NCBI GenBank assembly: GCA_040218145.1
Contig: JAVJQK010000106.1
Coordinates: 1-62,956 of the forward strand
Source: Sandaracinaceae bacterium
GTDB taxonomy: Bacteria > Myxococcota_A > Polyangia > Polyangiales > Sandaracinaceae
Length of the DNA stretch: 62,956 nucleotides
Direction: 5' to 3'
The notes under the pieces were generated by a model. The model saw only the letters and a program-made list of their open reading frames with translations. It was not told the origin of the DNA and made no database searches. The position numbers and the translations under genes were made by a program. Shown piece by piece: positions 24,809 to 32,983 of this stretch. Each line of letters begins with the position of its first letter. Position 1 is the stretch's first letter.

Positions 24809-26371
24809 TCACCGCCTGCGCGGCAGCCATATGGTGAAGGTCGCGCCGCCGTCCTCCGCGTCCGCGTAGCGGAGCTCCCCGTCGTGCTGCGCGACGATCT
24901 CGTGCGCGATCGAGAGCCCGAGGCCGGTGCCCTGGCTCCGGCGCGCGTCGTCTCCGTCGGCCTGCGAGAACTTGTCGAAGAGGCGCGGGACGAATTCGGG
25001 CGGCACGCCCGGGCCTCTGTCGCGGACGCTCACCTCGAAGCCGTCGTGGGCGGCCCGGATCGCCACGTCGACGCTCGAGCCCTCGGGCGCGTGCTTGAAG
25101 GCGTTCGACGCGAGGTTGGTGAGCACCTGCTCGAAGCGGCCGACGTCGAGGGTGACGGGCGCGGTGTCCACGTGCGAGTCGAGCGACACCTGCACGCCGC
25201 GCGACGATCCGAGCGGCCGCAGGTCCGCGAGCTGCTCGGCCACGAGCGGCACCAGATCGGCGTCCTCGAAGTGAAAGCTGAGCCGCCCCGCCTCGATCTT
25301 GCGCAGGTCGAGCAGGTCGTCGATGAGCCCGCGGAGCCGCCCGGTGTTGCGCTTCGCGAGCTGGACCAGCTGGGCCGACTTCTCGCTCAGCTCGCCGCCC
25401 ACGTTCGCCTCGAGCAGCGAGAGCGACCCGTGGATGGACGTGAGCGGCGTACGGAGCTCGTGGCTCACGGCGCTCACGAAGTCCTCTTGCAATCGCTCGA
25501 CGCGCCGACGCTCGGAGATGTCCACGATCACGACCTGCGTGGCGGCTCGCCCCTCGTGCACGGTGGGGCTGCCCCGCACCTCGCACTCCACGTAGCTCCC
25601 GTCGAGGCGGCGGGCCGTCAGCTCGATCGGCTCTCCGGGCTCACCCGGGCTGCGTTTCCGGATGCGCTCGATGACGCTGGGCTGCTCCGGGGGCGAGATG
25701 AATTCACCGATGGGGCGCCCGCGCACCGCATCCACCGAGGGCGCGCGCACCAGCTGGAGGGCGGCGGCGTTGGCGTCGACGATGCGCTCCTCGACGTGCA
25801 CGACGATCGGCACCGGGTTCGAGTCGAAGAGGCGCCGGTAGCGCTCCCGCTCCTCGCGCGCGCGTCGGAGCGCCCGATCCCGCCAACCCACCAGCACCAG
25901 GATCGCCACGGCGAGCGCGGAGAAGCGCGCCAGGAACATCAGCGGCGGCGTCTCGGGCCGGTGCGCGAGCAGGACCGCGGCGACCACGGCGCAGGCGACG
26001 ACGCCCAGGTAGGCGGCGAGCGGGCGCAGGTGGCGGAAGATCAAGCTCGTCCCGAGCACCAGCGCGAAGAGCGCCATCACCTTGTCGCTGCCGAAGTGAT
26101 TGACGTGGATCGTCCACACGATCCACACGGCGTACACCGTGGCCAGCCCGTGGAACACGAGCGTCAGGTGGCGGCGGACGAACGCGTGGACGTAGCTCCC
26201 CGCCGCGAGGGCGAGGAAGGCGCCGGCCAGCACCAGCCGGTGCTCGAGCGGGTCGATCGAGCCCGGCTCGTTCCGGCGCGTGAGCCAGTGGAACCCCAGC
26301 ACGACCACCGCGGCGACGACGCACAGCGCGCGATCGCGCCGGAGGTCCGCGTTCGCGGGATCGCCGGTCAC
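24809..26371 (-). CDS. Membrane sensor histidine kinase with PAS domain
   Basis: A 520-residue protein. Five to six hydrophobic segments occupy about residues 15-165. A PAS domain follows (about 175-290, 'YRRLFDSNPVPIVVHVEERIVDANAAAL'). Then come the HisKA phosphoacceptor box 'SAVSHELRTPLTSIHGSL' and an HATPase with 'NLASNAFKHAP', 'RDRGPGVPP' and 'GTGLGLSIAHEIV'. All kinase boxes look intact. No response regulator gene is adjacent, so it is an orphan kinase. The ligand sensed is unknown. Confidence 0.92.
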   Translation of the reverse strand: MTGDPANADLRRDRALCVVAAVVVLGFHWLTRRNEPGSIDPLEHRLVLAGAFLALAAGSYVHAFVRRHLTLVFHGLATVYAVWIVWTIHVNHFGSDKVMALFALVLGTSLIFRHLRPLAAYLGVVACAVVAAVLLAHRPETPPLMFLARFSALAVAILVLVGWRDRALRRAREERERYRRLFDSNPVPIVVHVEERIVDANAAALQLVRAPSVDAVRGRPIGEFISPPEQPSVIERIRKRSPGEPGEPIELTARRLDGSYVECEVRGSPTVHEGRAATQVVIVDISERRRVERLQEDFVSAVSHELRTPLTSIHGSLSLLEANVGGELSEKSAQLVQLAKRNTGRLRGLIDDLLDLRKIEAGRLSFHFEDADLVPLVAEQLADLRPLGSSRGVQVSLDSHVDTAPVTLDVGRFEQVLTNLASNAFKHAPEGSSVDVAIRAAHDGFEVSVRDRGPGVPPEFVPRLFDKFSQADGDDARRSQGTGLGLSIAHEIVAQHDGELRYADAEDGGATFTIWLPRRR

Positions 26372-26405
26372 CCCAGCACGATATCAGGAGATCCCGGGCG
26401 CGGGC

Positions 26406-27599
26406 TCACGCCCGCTTCTTGCGGCGACGCTTCTTCTCCGCCGGCGGCTCGGGCTCCGGCCTGGCCGCGCGGGCGGCGCGCTGACGAAGACGATCGCCGG
26501 CCAGCGCGATGAACCCGGCCCCGAAGATGAGCACGAGGAAGAGCCACCAGCGCACGCGCCGGCCGCCGTCGCGGGCCGCGGCGTGGATCGCCTCGACGTA
26601 GGGGCGCGCCCCGCTGCGGCCGTCGAAGCCGACGAGCGCGCGCTCGCCCACCCAGACCGTGGGGAGCCCCTCCATGCCGGCCCGTCGGGCGTCCTCCATG
26701 TCGGCGTCGATCGCGTCGTCGATGGCGTCTTCATCGAGGCAGCCCTCGAACGCGGCCACGTCCAGGGAGAGCTCGCGCGCCGCCGTGAGCAGGCCCTCGC
26801 GCCCGATCTCCTCGGCCGCGAAGAGGTGGCTCGCCATCTCGTCGCCCTTCCCCTCTCGCTGGGCGCAGAAGAAGGCCGCCGCCGCCCCGCGCGCGTGCTC
26901 GTGGAAGGGCAGCGGGACCATGATGCGGGTCAGGTGCACGTCGAGCCCGCTCTCCTCGATGGCCTCGTGCAGCACCGGATCCAGCGCGCGGCAGTAGGGG
27001 CACTCGAAGTCCGCCATCTCGACGATGTTCACGTCGGCGGTGCGGTCCCAGCGCTCGACGATGGGCGCCGGGAGATCGGGGTCGGGGAAGGCGAAGATCC
27101 AGAGGAGCGGACCGACGGCGGCCACCGCGAAGAGACCCCACCACGGGCTGGCGAGCGTGCTCTTCGCCCCCGGCTCGCCGAGCTCGGCCCGCAGGATCCA
27201 GCCCCCCGCGATGCCGCCGACGATCGCCGCCGTGTCGACCCCGACGCAGAGCACGCACCACTCGCCGATCACCAGGCCCTGGAGGCCGAGGAACACGGCG
27301 GCGCCGACGGCCCCGGCGATCGCCAGCAGGCTCATCGTCCGGAGCGCCTCGCGGCTCGAGAACAGGCTGCCGACGAAGATCGACGTGTACACGAGGAGGC
27401 CGAGGGCCGGCAGCCACGGGCCGATCAGCTGGCCGATCGCGGAGCCGGCCACGTGGGCGCAGCCTCCGTCCGCGCCACAGAACGTGGAGCGTGGCCCGTA
27501 GTAGTCGATGGCGAGCGCCACGCTGAAGGCGAGCGCGGTCAGGGCGCTCAGACGCAAGAGCAAGACGGCGGGATGCGCGCGCTTCACGGGCGAAGTCAT
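26406..27599 (-). CDS. VKOR-DsbA fusion: disulfide-bond formation enzyme
   Basis: A 397-residue protein from ATG (MTSPVKRAHPAV). N-terminal four-helix vitamin K epoxide reductase domain: loop Cys41/Cys47 ('FCGADGGC') and active-site Cys115/Cys118 ('GEWCVLC'). This is joined to a thioredoxin-fold DsbA-like domain with the CPYC motif at 200-203 ('DFECPYCRALDPVL'). A further transmembrane helix and a basic tail (KKRRRKKR) end the protein. VKOR reoxidises the thioredoxin partner by passing electrons to quinone, so fusion makes a self-contained oxidative folding unit in the envelope. It is divergent from the cyclotransferase gene. Confidence 0.9.
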   Translation of the reverse strand: MTSPVKRAHPAVLLLRLSALTALAFSVALAIDYYGPRSTFCGADGGCAHVAGSAIGQLIGPWLPALGLLVYTSIFVGSLFSSREALRTMSLLAIAGAVGAAVFLGLQGLVIGEWCVLCVGVDTAAIVGGIAGGWILRAELGEPGAKSTLASPWWGLFAVAAVGPLLWIFAFPDPDLPAPIVERWDRTADVNIVEMADFECPYCRALDPVLHEAIEESGLDVHLTRIMVPLPFHEHARGAAAAFFCAQREGKGDEMASHLFAAEEIGREGLLTAARELSLDVAAFEGCLDEDAIDDAIDADMEDARRAGMEGLPTVWVGERALVGFDGRSGARPYVEAIHAAARDGGRRVRWWLFLVLIFGAGFIALAGDRLRQRAARAARPEPEPPAEKKRRRKKRA

Positions 27600-27622
27600 A
27601 GCACCCGCGCCATCCTTCGGCC

Positions 27623-28471
27623 GTGCTCTACTTCGGCTACGGCTCGAACCTCTGCGCGGTGGACTTCGCCCGGTGGTGCGAAGCGCGGGGTCACACACGC
27701 GTCGGAGTGCGCCCCGTCGGCGTGGGCTGGCTCCCCGACCACGAGGTCGTGTTCCACTACCACTCGCGCGCGCGCCGCGGTGGGGCGCTGAGCGTGCGGC
27801 CCCGGCGAGGCTCGTCGGTCCCGGGCGTGCTCTACGAGGTGGACGCGGCCGGCTGGGTCGCCCTCGACGACAAGGAGGGCGCGCCGGACTTCTACGCGCG
27901 GGTGGCGAAGGACGCGATCACGGAGGCGGGCGACGAGGTGCGCGTGACGACCTACGAGGTGGTCGAGGCGCGCCGCCAGGCGAGCCACGTGCCGCCCACC
28001 GAGGAGTACGTGGAGACGGTGCGCCGGGGGCTCGCAGCCCACGCCCTGCCCGACGACCAGGTCGTCGCCGCGGCGCGGAGCCTGCGCACGCCGCCGCTCC
28101 CGCGCGCCATCTTCGTCTACGGCACGCTGATGCGCGGGCAGCTCCGCGAGCCCTGTCTCGGTCGGTACGCGCCGGAGCGCTGGGAGCCGGCGAGGGCGCG
28201 GGGACGGCTCGTGCACCTCGGCGCCTACCCCGGGCTGCTTCCCGACGAGCGGGCCGAGGTCCGGGGCGAGCTGGTCACGCTGGGCGACCCCGGCGACGCG
28301 CTGCGGGAGCTCGACGAGATCGAGGACTTCCTCGGCTACGGGCGCGAGGGCTCGCTCTACCGGCGCGTGGTCACGCGGGCCCACACCGCGCGCGGCGCGG
28401 AGCTGGCGTGGACGTACCGCTACCTCGGCGGCGGCACCATCATCCCTTCGGGCGACTGGCGGTCCGTGTAG
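27623..28471 (+). CDS. Tandem gamma-glutamylcyclotransferase-like (AIG2-like) protein
   Basis: A 282-residue protein from GTG. Two cyclotransferase-like folds are present: the first begins 'LYFGYGSNLCAVDF', the second about residue 160 'IFVYGTLMRGQLREPCLG'. A fold-2 Glu is present in 'ELDEIEDFLGYG'. These folds cyclise gamma-glutamyl amines with release of 5-oxoproline. Single-domain proteins are usual, so the tandem arrangement is less common. It starts 23 bases from the divergent VKOR-DsbA gene, and a shared promoter region is implied. Confidence 0.8.
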   Translation: MLYFGYGSNLCAVDFARWCEARGHTRVGVRPVGVGWLPDHEVVFHYHSRARRGGALSVRPRRGSSVPGVLYEVDAAGWVALDDKEGAPDFYARVAKDAITEAGDEVRVTTYEVVEARRQASHVPPTEEYVETVRRGLAAHALPDDQVVAAARSLRTPPLPRAIFVYGTLMRGQLREPCLGRYAPERWEPARARGRLVHLGAYPGLLPDERAEVRGELVTLGDPGDALRELDEIEDFLGYGREGSLYRRVVTRAHTARGAELAWTYRYLGGGTIIPSGDWRSV

Positions 28472-29099
28472 ATCGGGACGAGCGGGAGAGCGCGAGCCCG
28501 AGCAGCGCGTACGCGACGCCGAAACACGCGACGACGCCGAAGTGCTCGGTGACCAGGTGGATGAGGCCGGGCGCGCCGCAGAGGAGCTGGACGCTGAGCG
28601 CCCCGGCCAGCGTCGCCGACAGCGCCGCGAAGAGCACGCCGCGTCGCGGGTGACGGTCGAGCAGGGTCGCGGCGACGAAGGTGGGCAGCCCGGCCACGCC
28701 CCCGACGATGAGGCAGCGGCCCGTCCCGAGCCCCCCCAGCGTTCCGTCCCCCGCCAGCGTGATGGCGCCGAGCGATCCGAGCGCGATCGCCGCGGCCACG
28801 AGTCGACGGCGCGCCGGGGACCACGCGTCCGCGTGCACCGGTCGGAGGAGCGCGGCCATCGCGACCGCGGCCATCGTGATCGCCGCGACGAGCCCCAGCA
28901 CCCAGCCGAGCGAGCGCGGCTCGAAGAACGCCTCGAGGCGCATCGACGCCACGAGCGTGACCACGCTGCCGAACGCGACGGCGCCGAGCAGCACCGCGCG
29001 CGTCGATGTGGGCCGGGCGCGGAGCCAGGCGCGGGCGCCGCGTTCGCTCGCGATGTCCTCGCGGATGCGATCGTAGAGGTCGTCGGGGGGAGCGGGCAT
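28440..29099 (-). CDS. NrsF/DUF1109-like multi-helix membrane protein (probable anti-sigma)
   Basis: 219 residues from ATG (MPAPPDDLYDRIREDIASERG). Six hydrophobic segments follow a short charged N-terminal cytoplasmic helix. This is the layout of NrsF-type anti-sigma proteins, where the cytoplasmic N-terminus holds the sigma factor. It is directly downstream of and on the same strand as the ECF sigma gene (51-base gap), the usual sigma/anti-sigma order. Its 3' end overlaps the convergent cyclotransferase gene by 32 bases. Assignment rests on topology and context; no diagnostic motif was checked. Confidence 0.65.
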   Translation of the reverse strand: MPAPPDDLYDRIREDIASERGARAWLRARPTSTRAVLLGAVAFGSVVTLVASMRLEAFFEPRSLGWVLGLVAAITMAAVAMAALLRPVHADAWSPARRRLVAAAIALGSLGAITLAGDGTLGGLGTGRCLIVGGVAGLPTFVAATLLDRHPRRGVLFAALSATLAGALSVQLLCGAPGLIHLVTEHFGVVACFGVAYALLGLALSRSSRSTRTASRPKG

Positions 29100-29150
29100 G
29101 GCGAGCGATGGCGGCGACGGAAGCATACTCCGCCGCGCGTCCCGCCCCGG

Positions 29151-29708
29151 TTACGTATGCGGCGCGGTCTCGGTTTCGAGCCAGCGCCGCATCTTCTTGT
29201 AGCCGCGGTGCGCCCGCACCTTCACCGCGCTCACGCTGGCCCCGACGATGTCGGCGATCTCGGCGAAGGGGCGCTCCTCGAGCCAGTGGAGCTCGATCGC
29301 GCGGCGCTGGTCGGCCGGCAGGGTGGCGAGGGCTCGGCGCACCAGGCGCGCGTCCTCCTCGCGCTCGAACCGATCGGCGACCACCGCGGGATCGTGGCGC
29401 CCGTCGAGCTCGAGCGGGCTCTCGCGCTGGCGCTTGCGCCGCCGGAAGGTGTCGCGGACCAGGTTCATCGCGATGGTGAACACCCAGGGCCGGACCTTGG
29501 CCCCAGCCCGGAAGTCGTGGCGGGCGCGGTGCACGGCGAGGAAGGTCCGCTGGAGCACGTCCTCGGCGTCCGCGTGGTCCTTCAGGTGTCGCCGGATCGA
29601 GGCGGTCAGCTGCGGGGCCAGGCGGTCGAAGAGCGCGCGGTGCGCGGCCTGATCGCCGCACAGATAGGCCGCCATCAGCGCTTCGTCGCTGCACGCGTCG
29701 AGGTCCAT
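29151..29708 (-). CDS. ECF RNA polymerase sigma factor
   Basis: 185 residues. The second ATG (29708) is preferred over the one at 29714 because GGAG lies 6 bases upstream of it and only 0-1 base from the other. Region 2: 'LFDRLAPQLTASIRRHLKDHADAEDVLQRTFLAVHRAR..F' and 'VRPWVFTIAMNLVRDTFRRRKRQ'. Region 4: 'LATLPADQRRAIELHWLEERPFAEIADIVGASVSAVKVRAHRGYKKMR'. It is followed by the NrsF-like membrane gene. A GGAAAC-N15-CGTGAC sequence upstream fits autoregulation by an ECF sigma factor. Confidence 0.93.
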   Translation of the reverse strand: MDLDACSDEALMAAYLCGDQAAHRALFDRLAPQLTASIRRHLKDHADAEDVLQRTFLAVHRARHDFRAGAKVRPWVFTIAMNLVRDTFRRRKRQRESPLELDGRHDPAVVADRFEREEDARLVRRALATLPADQRRAIELHWLEERPFAEIADIVGASVSAVKVRAHRGYKKMRRWLETETAPHT

Positions 29709-29740
29709 GGGCATCTCCAACCGGGCCCTATGCCGCCGAG

Positions 29741-29774
29741 GCCCGCTCGTTACGGAGCCGCGGGCGCTTTTTTT
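29741..29774 (+). terminator. Intrinsic-terminator-like hairpin followed by seven T residues
   Basis: GCCCGC (29741-29746) pairs with GCGGGC (29760-29765), with an alternative inner GCTC/GAGC pairing, and TTTTTTT follows at 29768-29774. Orientation is plus strand, upstream of the quinone oxidoreductase gene and antisense to the ECF leader. The hairpin would also lie in the 5' leader of the sigma mRNA on the minus strand. Confidence 0.5.
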
Positions 29775-29790
29775 CGTTTCACTGGCCGCA

Positions 29791-29817
29791 GTCACGCCGC
29801 TCCCCAGGCGGGTTTCC
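29791..29817 (-). promoter_or_regulatory. Candidate ECF-type promoter upstream of the sigma gene
   Basis: On the minus strand GGAAAC (29817-29812) is separated by 15 bases from CGTGAC (29796-29791). This matches the common GGAAC ... CGT shape of ECF-dependent promoters. It lies about 85 bases upstream of the sigma factor start. The spacing is at the short end of the range, so this is only suggestive. Confidence 0.35.
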
Positions 29818-29855
29818 GGTGCGCGAGGACGGCACCGGTCGTACCCTCGCCGCGC

Positions 29856-30848
29856 ATGCGCGCCGCTCGGATTCATCGCTACGGTCCGCCCGAGGTTCTG
29901 CAGGTGGACGACGTCCCGCCCCCCGAGCCCGGCCCACGCGATCTGCTCGTGCAGGTGCGCGCCTCGAGCGTGAACCCGGTCGACGTGAAGATCCGGAGCG
30001 GCGGCCAGCGCGCGCTGATCCACTACCGCCTGCCGTGGACGCTCGGGCTCGACTTCAGCGGGGAGGTCGTGGCGGTCGGCAGAGACGTCACGCGCTTCCG
30101 CGTCGGGGACGAGGTCTACGGCTCGCCGACCCACCGTCGCCCCGGGTGCTACGCGGAGCAGCTCGCGGTGGACGAGCGGGTCGCGGCTCGCAAGCCGAGG
30201 AACCTGAGCCACGAGGAGGCGGCGTCGATCCCGCTCGTCGGGCTGACCGCGTGGGACGCGCTCGTGGTGAAGGGGCGCCTGAAGCGCGGGGACCGGGCGC
30301 TGATCCACGCGGGCTCGGGCGGGGTGGGGACGTTCGCGATCCAGCTCGCCAAGGATCTGGGCGCCGAGGTGGCCACGACGTGCAGCGAGGCCAACGCGGA
30401 GCTGGTCCTCGGGCTGGGCGCCGACCGGCACGTGGACTACCGCGCGGAGAAGTTCGAGGAGGTCCTCGGGAAGCAAGACTTCGTGCTCGACGCGCTGGGC
30501 GGGGAGACCCGCGACCGGTCGCTGAAGGCGCTGAAGCGCGGCGGCCACCTGAGCACGATGATCGGCGGCTTCCCGGCCGCGACCAAGAAGTACGGCGTGG
30601 TGCTCGGCGCACCCATCGCGCTGGGGCAGCTCGCGAGCGTCACGCTGCGAGGCTGGGCGCGCGGCGTCGGCGTGCACCACGTCCTGCGGGAGAGCAGCGG
30701 GGAGCTCCTGGCGCAGATCACGCGGCGCATCGAGGCGGGGGCGATCCGCGCGGTGATCGACCGGACCTTCCCGCTCGAAGAGATCGCCGCCGCGCACGCC
30801 TACAGCGAGACGGGGCGCGCGCGCGGCAAGATCGTGATCAGTCTTTGA
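29856..30848 (+). CDS. Zinc-independent NADPH:quinone oxidoreductase / MDR family reductase
   Basis: A 330-residue medium-chain reductase. N-terminal GroES-like fold ('MRAARIHRYGPPEVLQVDDVPPPEPGPRDLLVQVRA' region, 'NPVDVKIRSG', 'GLDFSGEVVAVG'). Rossmann fold with 'ALIHAGSGGVGTFAIQLAKDLGA'. C-terminal 'GKIVISL'. The structural-zinc Cys cluster of alcohol dehydrogenases is absent, so a quinone/enal reductase is likely. The C-terminus overlaps the convergent reductase gene by 11 bases. Confidence 0.88.
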   Translation: MRAARIHRYGPPEVLQVDDVPPPEPGPRDLLVQVRASSVNPVDVKIRSGGQRALIHYRLPWTLGLDFSGEVVAVGRDVTRFRVGDEVYGSPTHRRPGCYAEQLAVDERVAARKPRNLSHEEAASIPLVGLTAWDALVVKGRLKRGDRALIHAGSGGVGTFAIQLAKDLGAEVATTCSEANAELVLGLGADRHVDYRAEKFEEVLGKQDFVLDALGGETRDRSLKALKRGGHLSTMIGGFPAATKKYGVVLGAPIALGQLASVTLRGWARGVGVHHVLRESSGELLAQITRRIEAGAIRAVIDRTFPLEEIAAAHAYSETGRARGKIVISL

Positions 30849-32073
30849 CCTCGAAGGTCATGCCGGCCGCGCGGAGGCGCTCGATGAGGTGCGGACCCAT
30901 CGCGACGGACGGCGTCGTCACCCCGGGCTCGCTGTCGAGCGGGTCCTTGGCGAGGCACACCGCGGCCTCGCCGAGCATCTTGGAGGTCTCGCCGTAGCCG
31001 GGGTCGTTCTGGCCGACCACCAGCCCGCGAAGCTCGACCTCGCCCGCGTCCGTGTCGGCGATCGCGACGAAGCGGATCTTGAAGAAGCCCTCCTCGCGCG
31101 CCTTCGCGTCGGGCCCTTCGCCGGGAGGGAGCAACCTGGACAGGACCTTGCGCCCCACCTCGACGCTCGCGGCGCCCAGGAACGCCGCCATGCCCCCCGC
31201 GACCGCCGCCGCGGCCACGCTGCCCTTGGCCCCGCTCCCGAAGGTCATGCGCTCGGAGTAGCGGAAGCCCTTGCCCCACGGGTAGCCGCGGAGCGCGTGT
31301 GAGCGGCGCACCACGCGCGTGTTGATGGCGGCCATGACGAACGGGCCCGTCCACTGATCGACGTAGGGGTCCTTCTCGACGCCCATCGGATCGGAGCCGT
31401 CCGGGCCCTCGCGCTCGCCCTCGGGGTTGAGCGCGTAGGGGTGCCCGACGACCTTTCGCAGGCTCGGGTCGCGCCGGATCTCCTCCATCAGGTTCAGCAT
31501 GCTGGCGAGGGTCCCGCCGCTGAACCCGCCCTTGCTCTCGCCCGCGTAGAAGCGCACCTCCTTGGCGTAGACGCCGTGCCTGCGATGCATCTCTTCTTGC
31601 ATCATCCAGGTACCGAGATCGCTGGGGATCGAGTCGAAGCCGCAGCAGTGCACGATGCGCGCGCCGGACCTCTTGGCCGCCTCGTGGTGGCGGTCGACCA
31701 TGCGCCGGATGAACTGCGTCTCGCCGGTGAGATCGCAGTAGTGCGTGCCGTGGCGGACGCAGGCGTCGACGAGGGCTTCGCCGTACTTCGCGTAGGGGCC
31801 GACCGTGGTGCAGACCACCGTGGCGCGCTGCGCGATCGAGCTGAGCGCCTCCTCGTCGAAGCTGTCGCCGAGGAGCAGCGGGAGGTCCTTCGCCTTCGGG
31901 CCGAGCCCGGCGCGGATCTCCTCGAGCTTCTTCTCGTTGCGGCCGGCGAGCGCGAGCTTCAGGCCGTCGTCGAGGTGGTGCTTCACGAGGTACTCGGCGA
32001 CGAGGCGGCCCGTGAACCCGGTGGCGCCCCAGAGGACGATGTCGAACGGTCGGTCGGTCATGGCAGGGGTCAT
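30838..32073 (-). CDS. Saccharopine-dehydrogenase-like / trans-acting enoyl reductase family protein
   Basis: A 411-residue protein from ATG (an internal start at MTDRPF is possible). N-terminal Rossmann motif 'VLWGATGFTGRLVAEYLV', then 'KLALAGRNEKKLEEIR', 'VVCTTVGPYAKYGEALVDACVRHGTHYCDLTGE' and 'RIVHCCGFDSIPSDLGTWMM'. This set is typical of the family that includes mycobacterial trans-acting enoyl reductase and saccharopine-dehydrogenase-like oxidoreductases. A hydrophobic Gly/Ala stretch in the C-terminal half ('GSVAAAAVAGGMAAFLGA') suggests a membrane-associated helix. The probable role is reduction of a lipid or polyketide intermediate. The substrate is unknown. Confidence 0.85.
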   Translation of the reverse strand: MTPAMTDRPFDIVLWGATGFTGRLVAEYLVKHHLDDGLKLALAGRNEKKLEEIRAGLGPKAKDLPLLLGDSFDEEALSSIAQRATVVCTTVGPYAKYGEALVDACVRHGTHYCDLTGETQFIRRMVDRHHEAAKRSGARIVHCCGFDSIPSDLGTWMMQEEMHRRHGVYAKEVRFYAGESKGGFSGGTLASMLNLMEEIRRDPSLRKVVGHPYALNPEGEREGPDGSDPMGVEKDPYVDQWTGPFVMAAINTRVVRRSHALRGYPWGKGFRYSERMTFGSGAKGSVAAAAVAGGMAAFLGAASVEVGRKVLSRLLPPGEGPDAKAREEGFFKIRFVAIADTDAGEVELRGLVVGQNDPGYGETSKMLGEAAVCLAKDPLDSEPGVTTPSVAMGPHLIERLRAAGMTFEVKD

Positions 32074-32160
32074 GTACTGCGCCGCGGCACCCGGAACAAC
32101 GGCCGAGCCTTTCTTGCATCGACAGCGGAGGATTGCGCACCCTGGACCCGGAGGTTCGCG

Positions 32161-32847
32161 ATGAGAGTCTTGGCTTGTCTGGTGCTCGTGCTGGCGTGGG
32201 GTTGTGATGGCGAGGCCGCGCCCGAGGACTCGGGGCGGGTGGGCATGGACGCGGGCCCCGTCGAGACCGACGCGGGCGGGGATGGAGGCGTGACTGACGA
32301 CGCCGAGGTCGGTGACGCGGACGTAGGGGACGGCGGCGCGGACGGCGGCGTGGAGACCGACGCCGGCCCCGCGGGACCGTGCCCTGGCGCGCTGCCGAGC
32401 GCGGGCGCGTCGTGCGGCATGCCGGGCCTCGTCTGCACTTACGGCGACGACCCTCGGCTCGCGTGCCGTGATCGGGCCGAGTGCACCGACGCGGGCTGGA
32501 CGGTGGACATGCCCGACTGCGCCCCGCTGGACATGAGCGCCTGCCCGCCGGAGATGCCCGGCGCGGTCGACACCTGTGACGGCATGGTCGGCGCGTACTG
32601 CGAGTACGGCGAGACCGCGTGCGGTTGCACGAACTGCTTCGGCGGCCCCTGCGGCGGCACCGCCATGTGGGACTGCACCATGCCGCCCCCCGACTCGCGC
32701 TGCCCGCGCCGGACCCCGAACGCCGGCGACTACTGCGCCGAAGAGGGCCTCACCTGCGACTACGGCACGTGCACCCTCGGCACCCAGGCGAGCCTCACCT
32801 GCACCGACGGCGCCTGGCGCAGCACCGACATCCCCTGCCCGGTCTGA
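32161..32847 (+). CDS. Cys-rich lipoprotein with Asp/Gly-rich linker
   Basis: A 228-residue protein with a purine-rich stretch upstream. The signal peptide ends in 'VLAWGCDGE' (lipobox-like, Cys15). Residues 20-65 are an Asp/Gly/Ala/Val-rich low-complexity linker ('DAGGDGGVTDDAEVGDADVGDGG'). The rest contains about 20 Cys in three related blocks ('CPGALPSAGASCGMPGLVCTYGD', 'CPPEMPGAVDTCDGMVGAYCEYG', 'CPRRTPNAGDYCAEEGLTCDYG'), each roughly 60-70 residues. Such surface lipoproteins are abundant in myxobacteria. The three-fold repeat suggests disulfide-stabilised modules. Function unknown. Confidence 0.8.
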   Translation: MRVLACLVLVLAWGCDGEAAPEDSGRVGMDAGPVETDAGGDGGVTDDAEVGDADVGDGGADGGVETDAGPAGPCPGALPSAGASCGMPGLVCTYGDDPRLACRDRAECTDAGWTVDMPDCAPLDMSACPPEMPGAVDTCDGMVGAYCEYGETACGCTNCFGGPCGGTAMWDCTMPPPDSRCPRRTPNAGDYCAEEGLTCDYGTCTLGTQASLTCTDGAWRSTDIPCPV

Positions 32848-32878
32848 CCCGGCCCAGGACCTCCCCGCTCAGGGATAT

Positions 32879-32983
32879 GGGGACGGTGTTCGGTTGTTAA
32901 CTTGTGGTGCGCAAAACGTGCATACCACCGATTGCGGGTACGCAAAGATTCCGACGAGAACTTAACAACCGAACACCGTCCCC
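32879..32983. repeat. 105-bp element with 22-bp perfect terminal inverted repeats (REP/MITE-like)
   Basis: The left arm at 32879-32900 begins GGGGACGGTGTTCGG and ends GTTGTTAA. The right arm at 32962-32983 is its exact reverse complement. The 61-base interior has two small hairpins: GTGGT...ACCAC about 32904-32928, and TTGCG-GGTA-CGCAA about 32932-32945. The right end abuts the TAA stop codon of the GreA-like gene (32984-32986). GC is visibly lower than in the surroundings. This fits a nonautonomous palindromic element mobilised by a REP-associated transposase, like the one at the window start. No ORF lies inside. Confidence 0.8.

Noticed and set aside
32879-32983. Inverted repeat as a rho-independent terminator for the lipoprotein gene
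   Set aside because: Arms are 61 bases apart with no T-tract after the stem; better explained as a mobile palindromic element, though it may incidentally affect 3' ends.
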